From positions 1 through 51,660 of the forward strand of contig SCTZ01000248.1 of assembly GCA_004297765.1 (NCBI GenBank): a DNA stretch of 51,660 bases. Direction: 5' to 3'. Below, one piece after another: positions 24,488 to 35,439 of this stretch. Numbering within the stretch: the stretch's first letter is position 1; each line of letters opens with the position of its first letter. Source of the stretch: Chloroflexota bacterium. Lineage in GTDB: Bacteria > Chloroflexota > Dehalococcoidia > FW602-bin16. Position numbers and translations under genes: made by a program. The notes beneath the pieces were generated by a model. That model worked only from the letters and a program-made list of their open reading frames with translations, was not told the origin of the DNA and ran no database searches.

Positions 24488-25603
24488 ATGGAGAACCCGA
24501 AGATCGGTTTGCTGGGGCTCCCAGCGAGCGGAAAGACGACTGTTTTCAATGCGCTGACGGGCAGCAACGCGGCCACGGGCGCCTACGGCTTGGCCGACAT
24601 GGAGCCCCACGTGGCCGTGGTGACGGTGCCGGATCCGCGCCTGGACGTGCTCGGGCGGATGTTCCGGGCGAAGAAGATCACTCCCCTGCACGTCGAATAC
24701 ACCGACCCGGCGGGGGTGGGGCGAGAACGGGAAGCGACCAAGTCCGGAGCCATCGCCGGACGCTTGCTGCTGCTCTTGTCCCAGATGGACGCCCTCGTCC
24801 AGGTGGTGCGGGTGTTCGACGATCCTAACACCGCCCATCCACTGGGCAGCGTCGACCCCGTCCGTGACGTCGGGCTGATGAACGACGAGCTGGTCCTGTC
24901 CGACCTGGCCATAGTGGAGAAACGCCTCGAGCGGATCGAGGAAAGCATGAAAAAGGGCAAGGTCGACGAGCGCCCCCTGCTGGAACGGGAGAAGGAGCTG
25001 CTCAGCCGTTTCAAAGTTGGACTGGAGCAAGGTCGGCCGATCCGCTCCCAGGAGCGGAACGAAGAAGAGGACAAAATGACCCGCCACTTCCAGTTCCTCT
25101 CCGGCAAGCCGCTTGTGATACTTCTAAACATCGGCGAATCCGAGCTGTCCCGCAAAGGCGAGATCGAACAGCTAGTGCGCGCCAGCCTGGCCGACCCCAA
25201 GGTGGAAGTGACGTCGATGAGCGCGAAGGTGGAGGCAGAGCTTCAGCAGTTGCCTCCCGAGGAAGCCAAGGAGTTCCAGTCCATGCTGGGCATCGAGGAG
25301 CTGGCCAGGGAGCATGTTCTGGCCCTCTGCTACCGCGCAATGGGGTTGGTCACCTATCTGACGGCTGGAGAGAAAGAAACGCGCGCCTGGCCCATCTGCG
25401 CTGGAACGACCGCTCCTGGCGCCGCCGGAGTGATCCATTCGGATCTGGAGCGGGGCTTCATTCGCGCCGAGGTCATCGCCTACGACGATCTGGTCAACGC
25501 CGGAAGCATGGCCGAGGCCCGCCGCAAAGGTCTGCTGCGCCTGGAAGGACGCCAGTACATCGTGCGCGAGGGCGACGTGATCGAGTTCTTGTTCCAGGTC
25601 TAA
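24488..25603 (+). CDS. ychF: YchF/OLA1-type TRAFAC GTPase (redox-regulated ATPase)
   Basis: Ribosome-associated P-loop NTPase linked to stress responses; family members prefer ATP. The 371-residue protein has P-loop GLPASGKTTVFNALTG, switch-region DPAGVG and a helical hairpin (KRLERIEESMKKG...LLEREKELLSRF). The C-terminal TGS-type domain has ICAGTTAPGAAGVIHSDLERGFIRAEV and LRLEGRQYIVREGDVIEFLF. The G4 motif is diverged (LLNIGES), as in this family. ATG 24488 has AAAAGGGA seven bases upstream. The frame is open back to 24437, but that start lacks a ribosome site. Confidence 0.92.
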   Translation: MENPKIGLLGLPASGKTTVFNALTGSNAATGAYGLADMEPHVAVVTVPDPRLDVLGRMFRAKKITPLHVEYTDPAGVGREREATKSGAIAGRLLLLLSQMDALVQVVRVFDDPNTAHPLGSVDPVRDVGLMNDELVLSDLAIVEKRLERIEESMKKGKVDERPLLEREKELLSRFKVGLEQGRPIRSQERNEEEDKMTRHFQFLSGKPLVILLNIGESELSRKGEIEQLVRASLADPKVEVTSMSAKVEAELQQLPPEEAKEFQSMLGIEELAREHVLALCYRAMGLVTYLTAGEKETRAWPICAGTTAPGAAGVIHSDLERGFIRAEVIAYDDLVNAGSMAEARRKGLLRLEGRQYIVREGDVIEFLFQV

Positions 25604-25662
25604 CGATGGATAATCGAGGCTTGGTCATAGATCCTGATCGGCGCATGGCGCAGAGGCGTGCC

Positions 25663-25701
25663 CTGGGAGCGCTCGCGCGGGCGAGACGCCCGCGCTCCCA
25701 G
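25663..25701. repeat. Nested palindrome, CTGGGAGCG type, copy 1
   Basis: Outer arms CTGGGAGCG and CGCTCCCAG enclose an inner hairpin GCGGGCG/CGCCCGC with loop AGA. A longer relative is at 27756-27817. Flanking GGTCATA (25623-) and TATGACC (about 25720) suggest a larger inverted element. Confidence 0.75.
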
Positions 25702-25773
25702 GCAGCATCGTCTCACAATTATGACCAGGTCTCAGATAATCTTCTAGTTTGCTCCTGGGCGGGATCGGCGACC

Positions 25774-25782
25774 TGATATACT
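25774..25782 (+). promoter_or_regulatory. Extended -10 promoter for 7TM histidine kinase
   Basis: TGATATACT (25774-25782), an extended -10. The only TTG-type -35 candidate (25749) is 22 bases away, too far. AGAGGG lies shortly before ATG 25804. Confidence 0.4.
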
Positions 25783-25803
25783 GGGACGGAAGAGGGTCAA
25801 GCG

Positions 25804-27690
25804 ATGGATAAGCTTCTAAGCTTACTCGCAGAGTTCGGGGGAGGCGGGAGCGACCCGGGCGACAACGCCGTCAGGTTTCTCCTCCCCGCCTTCTTCTGGT
25901 CCGTGCTGGCTTACGTCGCCTTAAGGCAGTGGCGTAGTAGCAGAGACCGGAAGGACGTCTACATCGGCGTCGCCGCGCTGGTGGGACTGTTCCGTGAGCT
26001 GCTCATGTTCGTCGTCTTCTACGGCGACTACGTGGGCTTGGTCCCACAGAGCCAAACGCATAGCTTCTATCCGCCGCTAGAGCATGCAGCCACTGGGATC
26101 GCCTCATTCATCGTCGCGTACGCTTTCCTGCGGTATTTCACACAGACCCGCCGTCTGTCCCGTATCTACCTGACAACGGCCCTCGGCGCCACACTGCTGC
26201 TCTATGTCGTCTCGGCCCCAACCTGGTCAAGCTACTTGCGCAAGAACCCAAACGCCTTGTTTGGCCAACACTGGAGCGACATGGCTTTCAGCATTCTGGG
26301 GGTCGCTCTGATGGCGGCCGCTCTGGGCATATTGGTCCACGGGCGTAAGAGGGGCGTACGCATCCCGTGGGCCTTGTGGGTCGGCTTCGTCTTCTTTTTG
26401 CTCGACGATGTTCTCATGATCGCGAACCTCGCCACGGCCGAGACCTCCAAGGCGTTCTACGCACCCATCCGGCACAATCTCCACATCTGGGCCATACCCT
26501 TCTTTCTGGCCGTCTACTGGACCGAGATGGGGAGCCGCCTGGCCGAAGTGGAGCGCGCGAAAGACAGCATTTTTCGGCTGAGTCCCAGCCTGCTCTGTGT
26601 GGCCGATTTCTCGGGGCGGATACAACTCGCCAGTCCGGCGTCCGCCCAGATTCTTGGGTACACGCCCGAGGAGTTGGTCGGACGGAGGTTGACCGAGTTG
26701 GGCTATCCGCCCGATCGCGTGTTTGCATCATCCGGCGCGCGAGCTACATCAGTGCTGCAGCCGTTGAGCTTCGTGAGGCCCTACACCGCGACCGATGGTA
26801 GCGACCGATGGCTGCATTGGATAGTCCAACCCGTTGGCGAGGAAGCTCAGCTCTACTCGGTCGTCTCGGACATCACCGAGCGAAAGCGCGCCGAGGAAGC
26901 TCTGCAGAAGGCGCACGAGGAGCTGGAGCTACGTGTCAAGGAGCGAACCGCCGAGCTAGCCAATACCAATGAGGAGCTGCGGCTCGAAATCGAAGAGCGC
27001 CAGCGGGTCGAAAAACTCATGGAGGAGTACGTTCACGCCATCTCCCACGATCTGCGCAGTCCGCTTACGGTGATCCAAGGACAGGCACAGCTCCTGGAGC
27101 GAACCCTAACAAAGACTGGTCTCACCGGCCGTGAGTTGAACAGTATCAGGGCAATCCTGCATGGGGCGCATCGGATGAACGGCATGATCCAGGATCTGGC
27201 CGATTCCGCACGTCTGGAGTCCGGGCAAGTGAAGCTGAATCAGAGCCCGTTGGAGTTGCACACCTTTGTTCTCGACCTGAAAGAGCGGTTGACCGGGCTT
27301 GGCGACGCCGACCGCATCCGCGTTGAAGCCCCACAGGCAGTGCCCCTCGTCTCAGCGGATCCGGACCGGTTGGAGCGCATCCTGATGAACTTGCTGGGCA
27401 ACGCTCTCAAATACTCTGCGCCAGACACGGAAGTCCTGGTAGCTCTCTCAGTGGGCACAGGAGAGGTAACCACGTCCGTGTCAGACCAGGGAATAGGCAT
27501 CGAATCCGAGGAATTGCCGTACGTGTTCGAGAGGTACCGCCGCGCCCCAAGCGCTCTGGGGCGCCAGGAAGGCCTAGGGCTGGGCCTTTACATCACAAAA
27601 GGGCTTGTCGAAGCCCATGGTGGGCGCATCTGGGCCGAGAGCGAGCCGGGAAAGGGTAGCGCGTTCCACTTCACCCTGCCTCAGACGTAG
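25804..27690 (+). CDS. Membrane histidine kinase with seven-helix sensor and PAS domain
   Basis: A 628-residue sensor kinase. About seven hydrophobic helices occupy residues 20-240 (for example FLLPAFFWSVLAYVAL, LYVVSAPTW, WALWVGFVFFLLDDVLM). They form an integral sensor without a large external domain. A PAS domain follows near 255-365 (DSIFRLSPSLLCVADFSGRIQLAS), then a coiled coil rich in Glu/Lys (365-405). Phosphoacceptor His415 is in AISHDLRSPLTVIQ. The ATPase region has NLLGNALKYSAPD, DQGIGI and GLGLGLYITKGLVE. No response regulator is adjacent. The sensory helices match no family I recognise with certainty. Confidence 0.9.
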   Translation: MDKLLSLLAEFGGGGSDPGDNAVRFLLPAFFWSVLAYVALRQWRSSRDRKDVYIGVAALVGLFRELLMFVVFYGDYVGLVPQSQTHSFYPPLEHAATGIASFIVAYAFLRYFTQTRRLSRIYLTTALGATLLLYVVSAPTWSSYLRKNPNALFGQHWSDMAFSILGVALMAAALGILVHGRKRGVRIPWALWVGFVFFLLDDVLMIANLATAETSKAFYAPIRHNLHIWAIPFFLAVYWTEMGSRLAEVERAKDSIFRLSPSLLCVADFSGRIQLASPASAQILGYTPEELVGRRLTELGYPPDRVFASSGARATSVLQPLSFVRPYTATDGSDRWLHWIVQPVGEEAQLYSVVSDITERKRAEEALQKAHEELELRVKERTAELANTNEELRLEIEERQRVEKLMEEYVHAISHDLRSPLTVIQGQAQLLERTLTKTGLTGRELNSIRAILHGAHRMNGMIQDLADSARLESGQVKLNQSPLELHTFVLDLKERLTGLGDADRIRVEAPQAVPLVSADPDRLERILMNLLGNALKYSAPDTEVLVALSVGTGEVTTSVSDQGIGIESEELPYVFERYRRAPSALGRQEGLGLGLYITKGLVEAHGGRIWAESEPGKGSAFHFTLPQT

Positions 27691-27755
27691 CTCTGTCAGA
27701 AAGTGTGTGAGCCTGGCATAACTGAGGTGTGGTCCTCATTGCGGGATGGCGCCGC

Positions 27756-27817
27756 CTGGGAGCGCGGGCATCCTGCCCGCGAGTGCTCTCGCGCGGGCAT
27801 CCTGCCCGCGCTCCCAG
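27756..27817. repeat. Nested palindrome, CTGGGAGCG type, copy 2
   Basis: Outer arms CTGGGAGC and GCTCCCAG enclose two direct copies of GCGGGCATCCTGCCCGC, each a hairpin. Flanks are also inverted (GGCGCC and GCGCC). The 303-base gap 27691-27993 holds this element and nothing else I can support. Confidence 0.8.
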
Positions 27818-27993
27818 GACCCAGCGCCGGTCCGACATTATGGACAGGTGTCGGATAATGCACTGAGCTTCGCGAGTTATGCAAAGCTCTGACACTCTTT
27901 CAACGATCGTTTCAACGGCATGAGCTTGACTGGAACCCCTACGAGTATTGTCCTGGCGCACAATTTGCTGGCTTTGTGTGCAGGGGTAAATAT

Positions 27994-28743
27994 ATGATCA
28001 GGCATAATCGGGCGATCAGGGAACCACACATGTACTGGCTCACGCGAGCGATCACGGCCGGCTTCCTGTCCACCATTGTGGTTACGCTTGTGCTGGTTGT
28101 CACCTACTCGCTGGTGCTACTGGTTGGATCGAACGATCCACAGGCTCCTACACTCCAACGTTGGTCCTGGGCTCTGACGCACAGTGTGTTGACTCAGAAC
28201 GTATACAGCGCGTTGCCTCTTGCACTAATGCTGCACTTTCTAGCAGGAATCGGCTGGGCGGTCGTGTACGTCGCCCTTGTGGAGCCGTATCTTCTGGGAC
28301 CTGGCTGGCGCAAAGGCTTGCTCTTCTCGCTCGTCCCCTGGATGCTCTCGCTGGTGATCTTTCTGCCGGCCGTCGGCGCGAGTTTACTTGGACTCGGGCT
28401 GGGCGCCGGTCCGCTGCCAATCATCGGCAGCCTTATTCTGCACCTCGTCTACGGCGCAACACTAGGTCAGCTCAGCGTTTCTGAGCTCACTAGACCGGCA
28501 GGTGAGACTGGTCAAGGAGAGGACAGTCGTGAAGAGCTCTCCGCCCTGGTACACGTGCGTACAACGATGGCAGCCGGAATCATCATTGGTCTAATCCTCG
28601 GCGGCGTGGTGGGTTGGGCCTTCGACGTTGCCTTCGGAATCGGCCTCGGCACAACGCTGTCCGTGCTCATCGGGATGCTGATCGGAAGCGCCATCGGAGT
28701 ACTGGTCGGGTCCTTCTGGGGACTCTCTCCACAAGAGGGCTGA
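27994..28743 (+). CDS. Multi-pass membrane protein of unknown function
   Basis: A 249-residue protein with about six hydrophobic segments (AGFLSTIVVTLVLVVTYSLVLL, ALPLALMLHFLAGIGWAVVYVAL, LLFSLVPWMLSLVIFLPAVG, GAGPLPIIGSLILHLVYGA, TMAAGIIIGLILGGVVGWAF, TTLSVLIGMLIGSAIGVLVG). A hydrophilic loop near 165-185 separates the last two. The last helices are glycine-rich with small-residue patterns (GxxxG-like), suggesting close packing. I recognise no family. ATG 27994 has AGGGGT six bases upstream; ATG 28030 is an alternative. It converges with dcd. Confidence 0.72.
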   Translation: MIRHNRAIREPHMYWLTRAITAGFLSTIVVTLVLVVTYSLVLLVGSNDPQAPTLQRWSWALTHSVLTQNVYSALPLALMLHFLAGIGWAVVYVALVEPYLLGPGWRKGLLFSLVPWMLSLVIFLPAVGASLLGLGLGAGPLPIIGSLILHLVYGATLGQLSVSELTRPAGETGQGEDSREELSALVHVRTTMAAGIIIGLILGGVVGWAFDVAFGIGLGTTLSVLIGMLIGSAIGVLVGSFWGLSPQEG

Positions 28744-28755
28744 TGAAGACAAGAT

Positions 28756-29268
28756 CTACGGGCTGGTCTGGGATCGAAACCGCCCCTCATAGTGTGCACT
28801 GCCCTGGCAGGTCTCGAAGATGGCCTGGCAGACGGCGATCCCGGGGTGAAGGGCCAGCGGCACCGGTCCGACGTTGAGGATTTCCAACACCTGCTGGTTG
28901 TCTATCCCGGGTTGTAGAAAAGCGGCCGTTACGTGCACCATCAGACCGACCCGCGCGAAGCGGCTGCGGCCCTCTAGCCACCCACAGATGTTGTCCGGCA
29001 GTGTGATCCTCTCGACGGTCAGGCCGTGCACGGCCTGACCGGGCATGAGAATGAAATGCCCGTCCACGTCGATCAGATCTGTAATCTGCTCGTAGTCAGC
29101 CTCTTCTGTCACGTGATGGACGCGTTGCATCTGCTTGAAGACACGGAATTTGCTCCCGAGGCGCAGATCCACCGAAGCAGGCCCCACCTGCTCCTCTGAG
29201 AACGGATCAATCCTAATGACGCCTTCGTGAATGAGGCGAAGAATCTCGGGCTTGGTGAGAACGGCCAT
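28756..29268 (-). CDS. dcd: dCTP deaminase (dUTPase superfamily)
   Basis: Deaminates dCTP to dUTP, feeding thymidylate synthesis. The 170-residue protein contains QVGPASVDLRLGSKF, FILMPGQAVHGLTVERITLPD, the active-site segment GRSRFARVGLMVHVTAAFLQ with PG following (catalytic Glu in the equivalent LEGRS region), and a C-terminal nucleotide-covering tail. The sequence resembles archaeal and thermophile types and may be bifunctional; that cannot be told here. ATG 29268 has GGAG ten bases upstream; TTG 29289 is possible. It is divergent from the CNNM-type gene. Confidence 0.88.
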   Translation of the reverse strand: MAVLTKPEILRLIHEGVIRIDPFSEEQVGPASVDLRLGSKFRVFKQMQRVHHVTEEADYEQITDLIDVDGHFILMPGQAVHGLTVERITLPDNICGWLEGRSRFARVGLMVHVTAAFLQPGIDNQQVLEILNVGPVPLALHPGIAVCQAIFETCQGSAHYEGRFRSQTSP

Positions 29269-29414
29269 ATCCACGTCGCTCCAAGACAATGTGCATCACG
29301 CGCATGAGGAAGCGCGGCTCAGTTTCAGTATGGCAGATGTAATTCGGCAGAGCAAGACGCTCGCGCACTCGTTATGAGGTCACAAGGCATAAACCGAAAG
29401 GTAGACGCTCTGGT

Positions 29415-29444
29415 TTGACCCAAGCTCGGCCGCACTGCTATAAT
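29415..29444 (+). promoter_or_regulatory. Promoter of CNNM/CorC-type gene
   Basis: TTGACC (29415-29420), 18 bases, TATAAT (29439-29444) preceded by TGC (extended -10). The -10 is perfect. Start near 29451 gives a leader of about 22 bases before ATG 29473. Confidence 0.75.
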
Positions 29445-29472
29445 TTGGCGAGAATAGGGGGTTTCCCAGTTT

Positions 29473-30765
29473 ATGGGCGAAACGCTGCCGTTAGGCAGCT
29501 CAGACGTTTTCCTCAGCATCGTCGTCGTTGCCGTTTGTCTGTTCTTTGTCGCTTTCTTCAGCAGCTCGGAAGCGAGCCTCATCTCTGTCAGCAAGATCCG
29601 CATCCTGCACCTCGCGGAACAGGCTAACAAAGCAGCGCAGGCCATCCAGCGGATGGTCGCGAAGCACGACAACTTCTTCGCCACTATCCTTCTCACAGAA
29701 AATCTGTTCATCGTCTTCGCCTCATCTCTGGGCACGGCCCTGGCCCTGTCGATCATTGGTGAGCGCGGAGTGATCTTCGCCCCTCTCGTGATGACGATAC
29801 TGATCGTCCTGGTGGGAGAGATCACGCCCAAGACCTTAGCTGCCCGACATGCCGAGCGCTATGCCCTCCTGGTGGCCCGTCCCATGGAGCTGATCATGCG
29901 GATGCTGTCCCCGATCATCTTCGTATTCACCCTCTCACCAAAGCTGATCATGCGTCTGATCGGAGACCGAGGCGAGGCGCGCTCGCCGTTCATCACGGAG
30001 GCGGAGCTGCGCATGCTGATCAACATAGGCGAGGAAGAGGGCACCGTGGAGGAAGTCGAACGGGAGTTGCTCGAGAACGTCTTCCAGTTTGGCGATCGGC
30101 TGGTGCGTGAGGTGATGGTGCCACGGCCTGAGATAGTGGGCATCGAAACGAATGCGAACCTGGACAGCTTCCTGCAGGTCTTCTCCCATTCGTCGCGGGC
30201 GCGTTTCCCCGTGTACGAGGATAGCCTGGACAACGTGGTTGGAATACTCTCGATTAAGGACGTCCTCGCTGCCCTGGTCAACAACTCGATCGACAAGCGG
30301 CATCCGATAGCGAGCTGGGTACGTCCCGCGCACTTCGTTCCAGAGACAAAGCGCATCGGCGTTCTCCTCGGCGAGATGCAGGCCCGCAAGATCCAGATGG
30401 CTATCGCCGTCGACGAGTTCGGCGGCACGGCCGGACTTGTCACGTTGCAGCAACTTGTGGAGGAGATCGTCGGCAGCATGGGCGACGAGCTCGAGGAGGA
30501 CGAAGAGGACGTCAAGGCCATCGACGAGCGCACGGTGGAGGTTGACGCCGGCATGCGAGTCGACGAGTTCAACGACGAGCTGGACGCCCAGTTGCCGGAC
30601 GGTGACTACGAGACCCTGGCTGGGTTCATGCTCTCCAATCTGGGACACATCCCCCGCGAGGGCGAGCACGTGCGTCACGGTAAGCTGCGCATCTCCATCG
30701 CCGAGATGAAAGGACTGAAGATAGAAAAGCTCCGTGTGGTCACGCACGAGGGCGGGGAGCTCTAG
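29473..30765 (+). CDS. CNNM/HlyC-CorC family membrane protein (DUF21-CBS-CBS-CorC_HlyC)
   Basis: Probable divalent-cation (magnesium/cobalt) transporter or efflux regulator; older names call it haemolysin. The 430-residue protein has a DUF21 membrane domain in the first 190 residues (FFSSSEASLISVSKIR, GEITPKTLAARHAERYALLVARP). It is followed by EVMVPRPEIVGIE and a pair of CBS domains (RARFPVYEDSLDNVVGILSIKD, IAVDEFGGTAGLVTLQQLVEEIVG). A C-terminal CorC_HlyC domain follows an acidic linker (DELEEDEEDV). Domain order and length are normal. The endonuclease IV gene begins two bases after its stop. Confidence 0.92.
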   Translation: MGETLPLGSSDVFLSIVVVAVCLFFVAFFSSSEASLISVSKIRILHLAEQANKAAQAIQRMVAKHDNFFATILLTENLFIVFASSLGTALALSIIGERGVIFAPLVMTILIVLVGEITPKTLAARHAERYALLVARPMELIMRMLSPIIFVFTLSPKLIMRLIGDRGEARSPFITEAELRMLINIGEEEGTVEEVERELLENVFQFGDRLVREVMVPRPEIVGIETNANLDSFLQVFSHSSRARFPVYEDSLDNVVGILSIKDVLAALVNNSIDKRHPIASWVRPAHFVPETKRIGVLLGEMQARKIQMAIAVDEFGGTAGLVTLQQLVEEIVGSMGDELEEDEEDVKAIDERTVEVDAGMRVDEFNDELDAQLPDGDYETLAGFMLSNLGHIPREGEHVRHGKLRISIAEMKGLKIEKLRVVTHEGGEL

Positions 30766-30766
30766 C

Positions 30767-31624
30767 GTGCCACGACTGGGACTCCATATCCCGACAGGCG
30801 CCGGGCTCCCCGTGAGCGCCCGCGTGGCGGTCACGCTGGGCTGCGAGACCATCCAGATCTTCACCGGCAGCCCGGTGACATGGAGTGCAAGCGAGCTCCA
30901 CCCAGACGCGGTGGCCGTCTTCAGGGCGACTCTGGCCGAGCACCACATCGCGCCCATCATCGTGCACGCACCCTACCTGGTGAATCTGGCGACGGCAGAC
31001 CCTGTTAACAAGTCGAAATCGCGTCAAAGCCTGTCCACGGCCATGTACCGTGCCGCGCTACTGGGCGCCTCCTATGTTGTCACACACATCGGCAGCCACA
31101 AGGGGGCCGGCATAGAGGTGGGACTGGACAACGTGACGCGAGGAGTGGAGCGCGTACTGCGGTATGATGCCAGCGCGGTGATGCTCCTCCTGGAGAACGG
31201 CTCCGGCGGTGGCAACACGATTGGCTCGAACCTGTCCGAGCTGCGCGCAATTCTGGATGCGCTCTCCGACTGGTCTCCCAGAGTAGGAGTATGCCTGGAT
31301 ACCGCCCACTTATGGGGAGCGGGATACGACGTCGCGACACCTGAAAAGTGGACCAGCTTCCTCGACGAATTCGACCAGACCATCGGTCTAGCTCGGCTGC
31401 GCCTGATCCACATCAACGATTCCGGTGTGCCGCTCGGCTCCCGACGAGACCTCCACCGACCGCCAGGCCAGGGTGCGATTGGAATGGAAACATTCATACA
31501 TATGCTCACCGACCCTCGCCTGACCGGCCTGCCCCTGATTATGGAGCTGCCCACGCGGCTGGAGAGCCCCTACCGCGATCAGCTTCGGCAACTGAAGGAG
31601 CTGCGGGACCAGCTGAGCCGCTAA
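30767..31624 (+). CDS. nfo: Endonuclease IV (deoxyribonuclease IV)
   Basis: Zinc-dependent AP endonuclease in base-excision repair. The 285-residue protein shows the metal-site segments LGLHIPTGAGLP, IVHAPYLVNLATAD, THIGSHKGAG, LLLENGSGGGNTIG, GVCLDTAHLWGAGYD, LIHINDSGVPLGSRRDLH and LIMELPTR. The His, Asp and Glu zinc ligands are all present. GTG 30767 has GGGGAG eight bases upstream, within the end of the previous gene. It is cotranscribed with the CNNM-type gene. Confidence 0.94.
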   Translation: MPRLGLHIPTGAGLPVSARVAVTLGCETIQIFTGSPVTWSASELHPDAVAVFRATLAEHHIAPIIVHAPYLVNLATADPVNKSKSRQSLSTAMYRAALLGASYVVTHIGSHKGAGIEVGLDNVTRGVERVLRYDASAVMLLLENGSGGGNTIGSNLSELRAILDALSDWSPRVGVCLDTAHLWGAGYDVATPEKWTSFLDEFDQTIGLARLRLIHINDSGVPLGSRRDLHRPPGQGAIGMETFIHMLTDPRLTGLPLIMELPTRLESPYRDQLRQLKELRDQLSR

Positions 31625-31649
31625 CAGCGAATTAGGCCGTGACCAGCGT

Positions 31650-31679
31650 TTGCCCCCACCTCGACCTTTGTGGTATAGT
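31650..31679 (+). promoter_or_regulatory. Promoter of PRPP synthetase gene
   Basis: TTGCCC (31650-31655), 18 bases, TATAGT (31674-31679). The ribosome site GGAGGAGGG precedes ATG 31712. Confidence 0.5.
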
Positions 31680-31711
31680 GGGCGGGCAGACGACGTTCCG
31701 GAGGAGGGATC

Positions 31712-32659
31712 ATGCTCTTCGAGAAGCTCAGCATCTTCTGCGGGAATGCCCATCCCGCTCTGGCCAGCGCCATATGCGATCACCTCGGTATGCCACTCGG
31801 CCGCGCAGATGTGTTCGAGTTCTCCAACGAGAACATCTTTGTCCGAATCCTGGACCACGTTCGCCAACACGACGTGTTCATCGTGCAGCCCACCAGCTCG
31901 CCGGTGCAGCGCAGCATCATGGAGCTTCTGATTATGATCGACGCGCTGAAGCGTGCTTCGGCCGGGCGTATCACAGCCGTGGTGCCATACTTCGGCTACG
32001 CTCGCACCGACAAGAAGGACCAGCCACGCGTCCCTATCACGGCCCGCCTGATCGCTGATCTCATCACGGTGGCCGGGGCCAACCGCGTCCTCACCATGGA
32101 CCTGCACGCGGGACAGATCCAGGGCTTCTTCAGCATCCCCGTGGACGAGCTGACCGCCCTGTACACCCTTAGCCGGTACTTCATCGACAAGCAATTGCGC
32201 AACCCGGTCGTGGTGGCCGCCGACGAGGGCATCGTCAAGCGCGCGCGCAACTTCGCGGACCGTCTGGAGGTCCCCCTGGCTATCGTGGAGAAGAGACGCA
32301 CCGGTGAAAAAGTGCAGGTGATGAACGTGATCGGCGACGTCGCGGGCAAGCAGGCTATCATCATCGACGACGAGGTAGACACGGCTGGCTCGCTCGTCAA
32401 GGGTACCAACGCCATCCTCCAGTCTGGAGCTTCAGAAGTGTATGCCGCCATCACGCACGGCGTGTTATCGGGTCCGGCTATCGAGCGCCTATCCGCCAGC
32501 CCCTTGAAGGAGTTGGTCATCACGGACACGATTCCTCTGCCCCCCCAGAAGCGCATCCCCATACTAACAAGCCTATCGGTGGCTCCATTGATCGCCGAGA
32601 CGATTCGGCGGATCCACGTGGGCGAGCCAGTGGGCGAGCTGTACGATAAGTACAAGTAG
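31712..32659 (+). CDS. prs: Ribose-phosphate pyrophosphokinase
   Basis: Makes PRPP from ribose-5-phosphate and ATP for nucleotide, histidine and tryptophan synthesis. The 315-residue protein carries FSNENIFVRI, the flexible-loop region FGYARTDKKDQPR, DLHAGQIQGFFSIP, the catalytic-loop lysine VEKRRTGEKV and the PRPP loop IIIDDEVDTAGS. It ends in LLIAETI-like APLIAETIRRIH. All class I features are intact. The strong ribosome site lies directly upstream. Confidence 0.96.
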   Translation: MLFEKLSIFCGNAHPALASAICDHLGMPLGRADVFEFSNENIFVRILDHVRQHDVFIVQPTSSPVQRSIMELLIMIDALKRASAGRITAVVPYFGYARTDKKDQPRVPITARLIADLITVAGANRVLTMDLHAGQIQGFFSIPVDELTALYTLSRYFIDKQLRNPVVVAADEGIVKRARNFADRLEVPLAIVEKRRTGEKVQVMNVIGDVAGKQAIIIDDEVDTAGSLVKGTNAILQSGASEVYAAITHGVLSGPAIERLSASPLKELVITDTIPLPPQKRIPILTSLSVAPLIAETIRRIHVGEPVGELYDKYK

Positions 32660-32710
32660 GATTTCCGCTCCGCACTCCCCAGCATCACACGCTTGATCGC
32701 ACGTCTGTAT

Positions 32711-32740
32711 TGGACACAAGCTACGGCCAGCGGGTATAAT
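32711..32740 (+). promoter_or_regulatory. Promoter of secA
   Basis: TGGACA (32711-32716), 18 bases, perfect TATAAT (32735-32740). Start near 32747 puts the 5' end of the message at the first hairpin of the leader. Confidence 0.75.
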
Positions 32741-32772
32741 TCGTGTGGTCCCCTGGCTTCAGGGGAGCTATT

Positions 32773-35427
<2,655 letters not shown>

Positions 35428-35439
35428 CGAGGTTTGACC

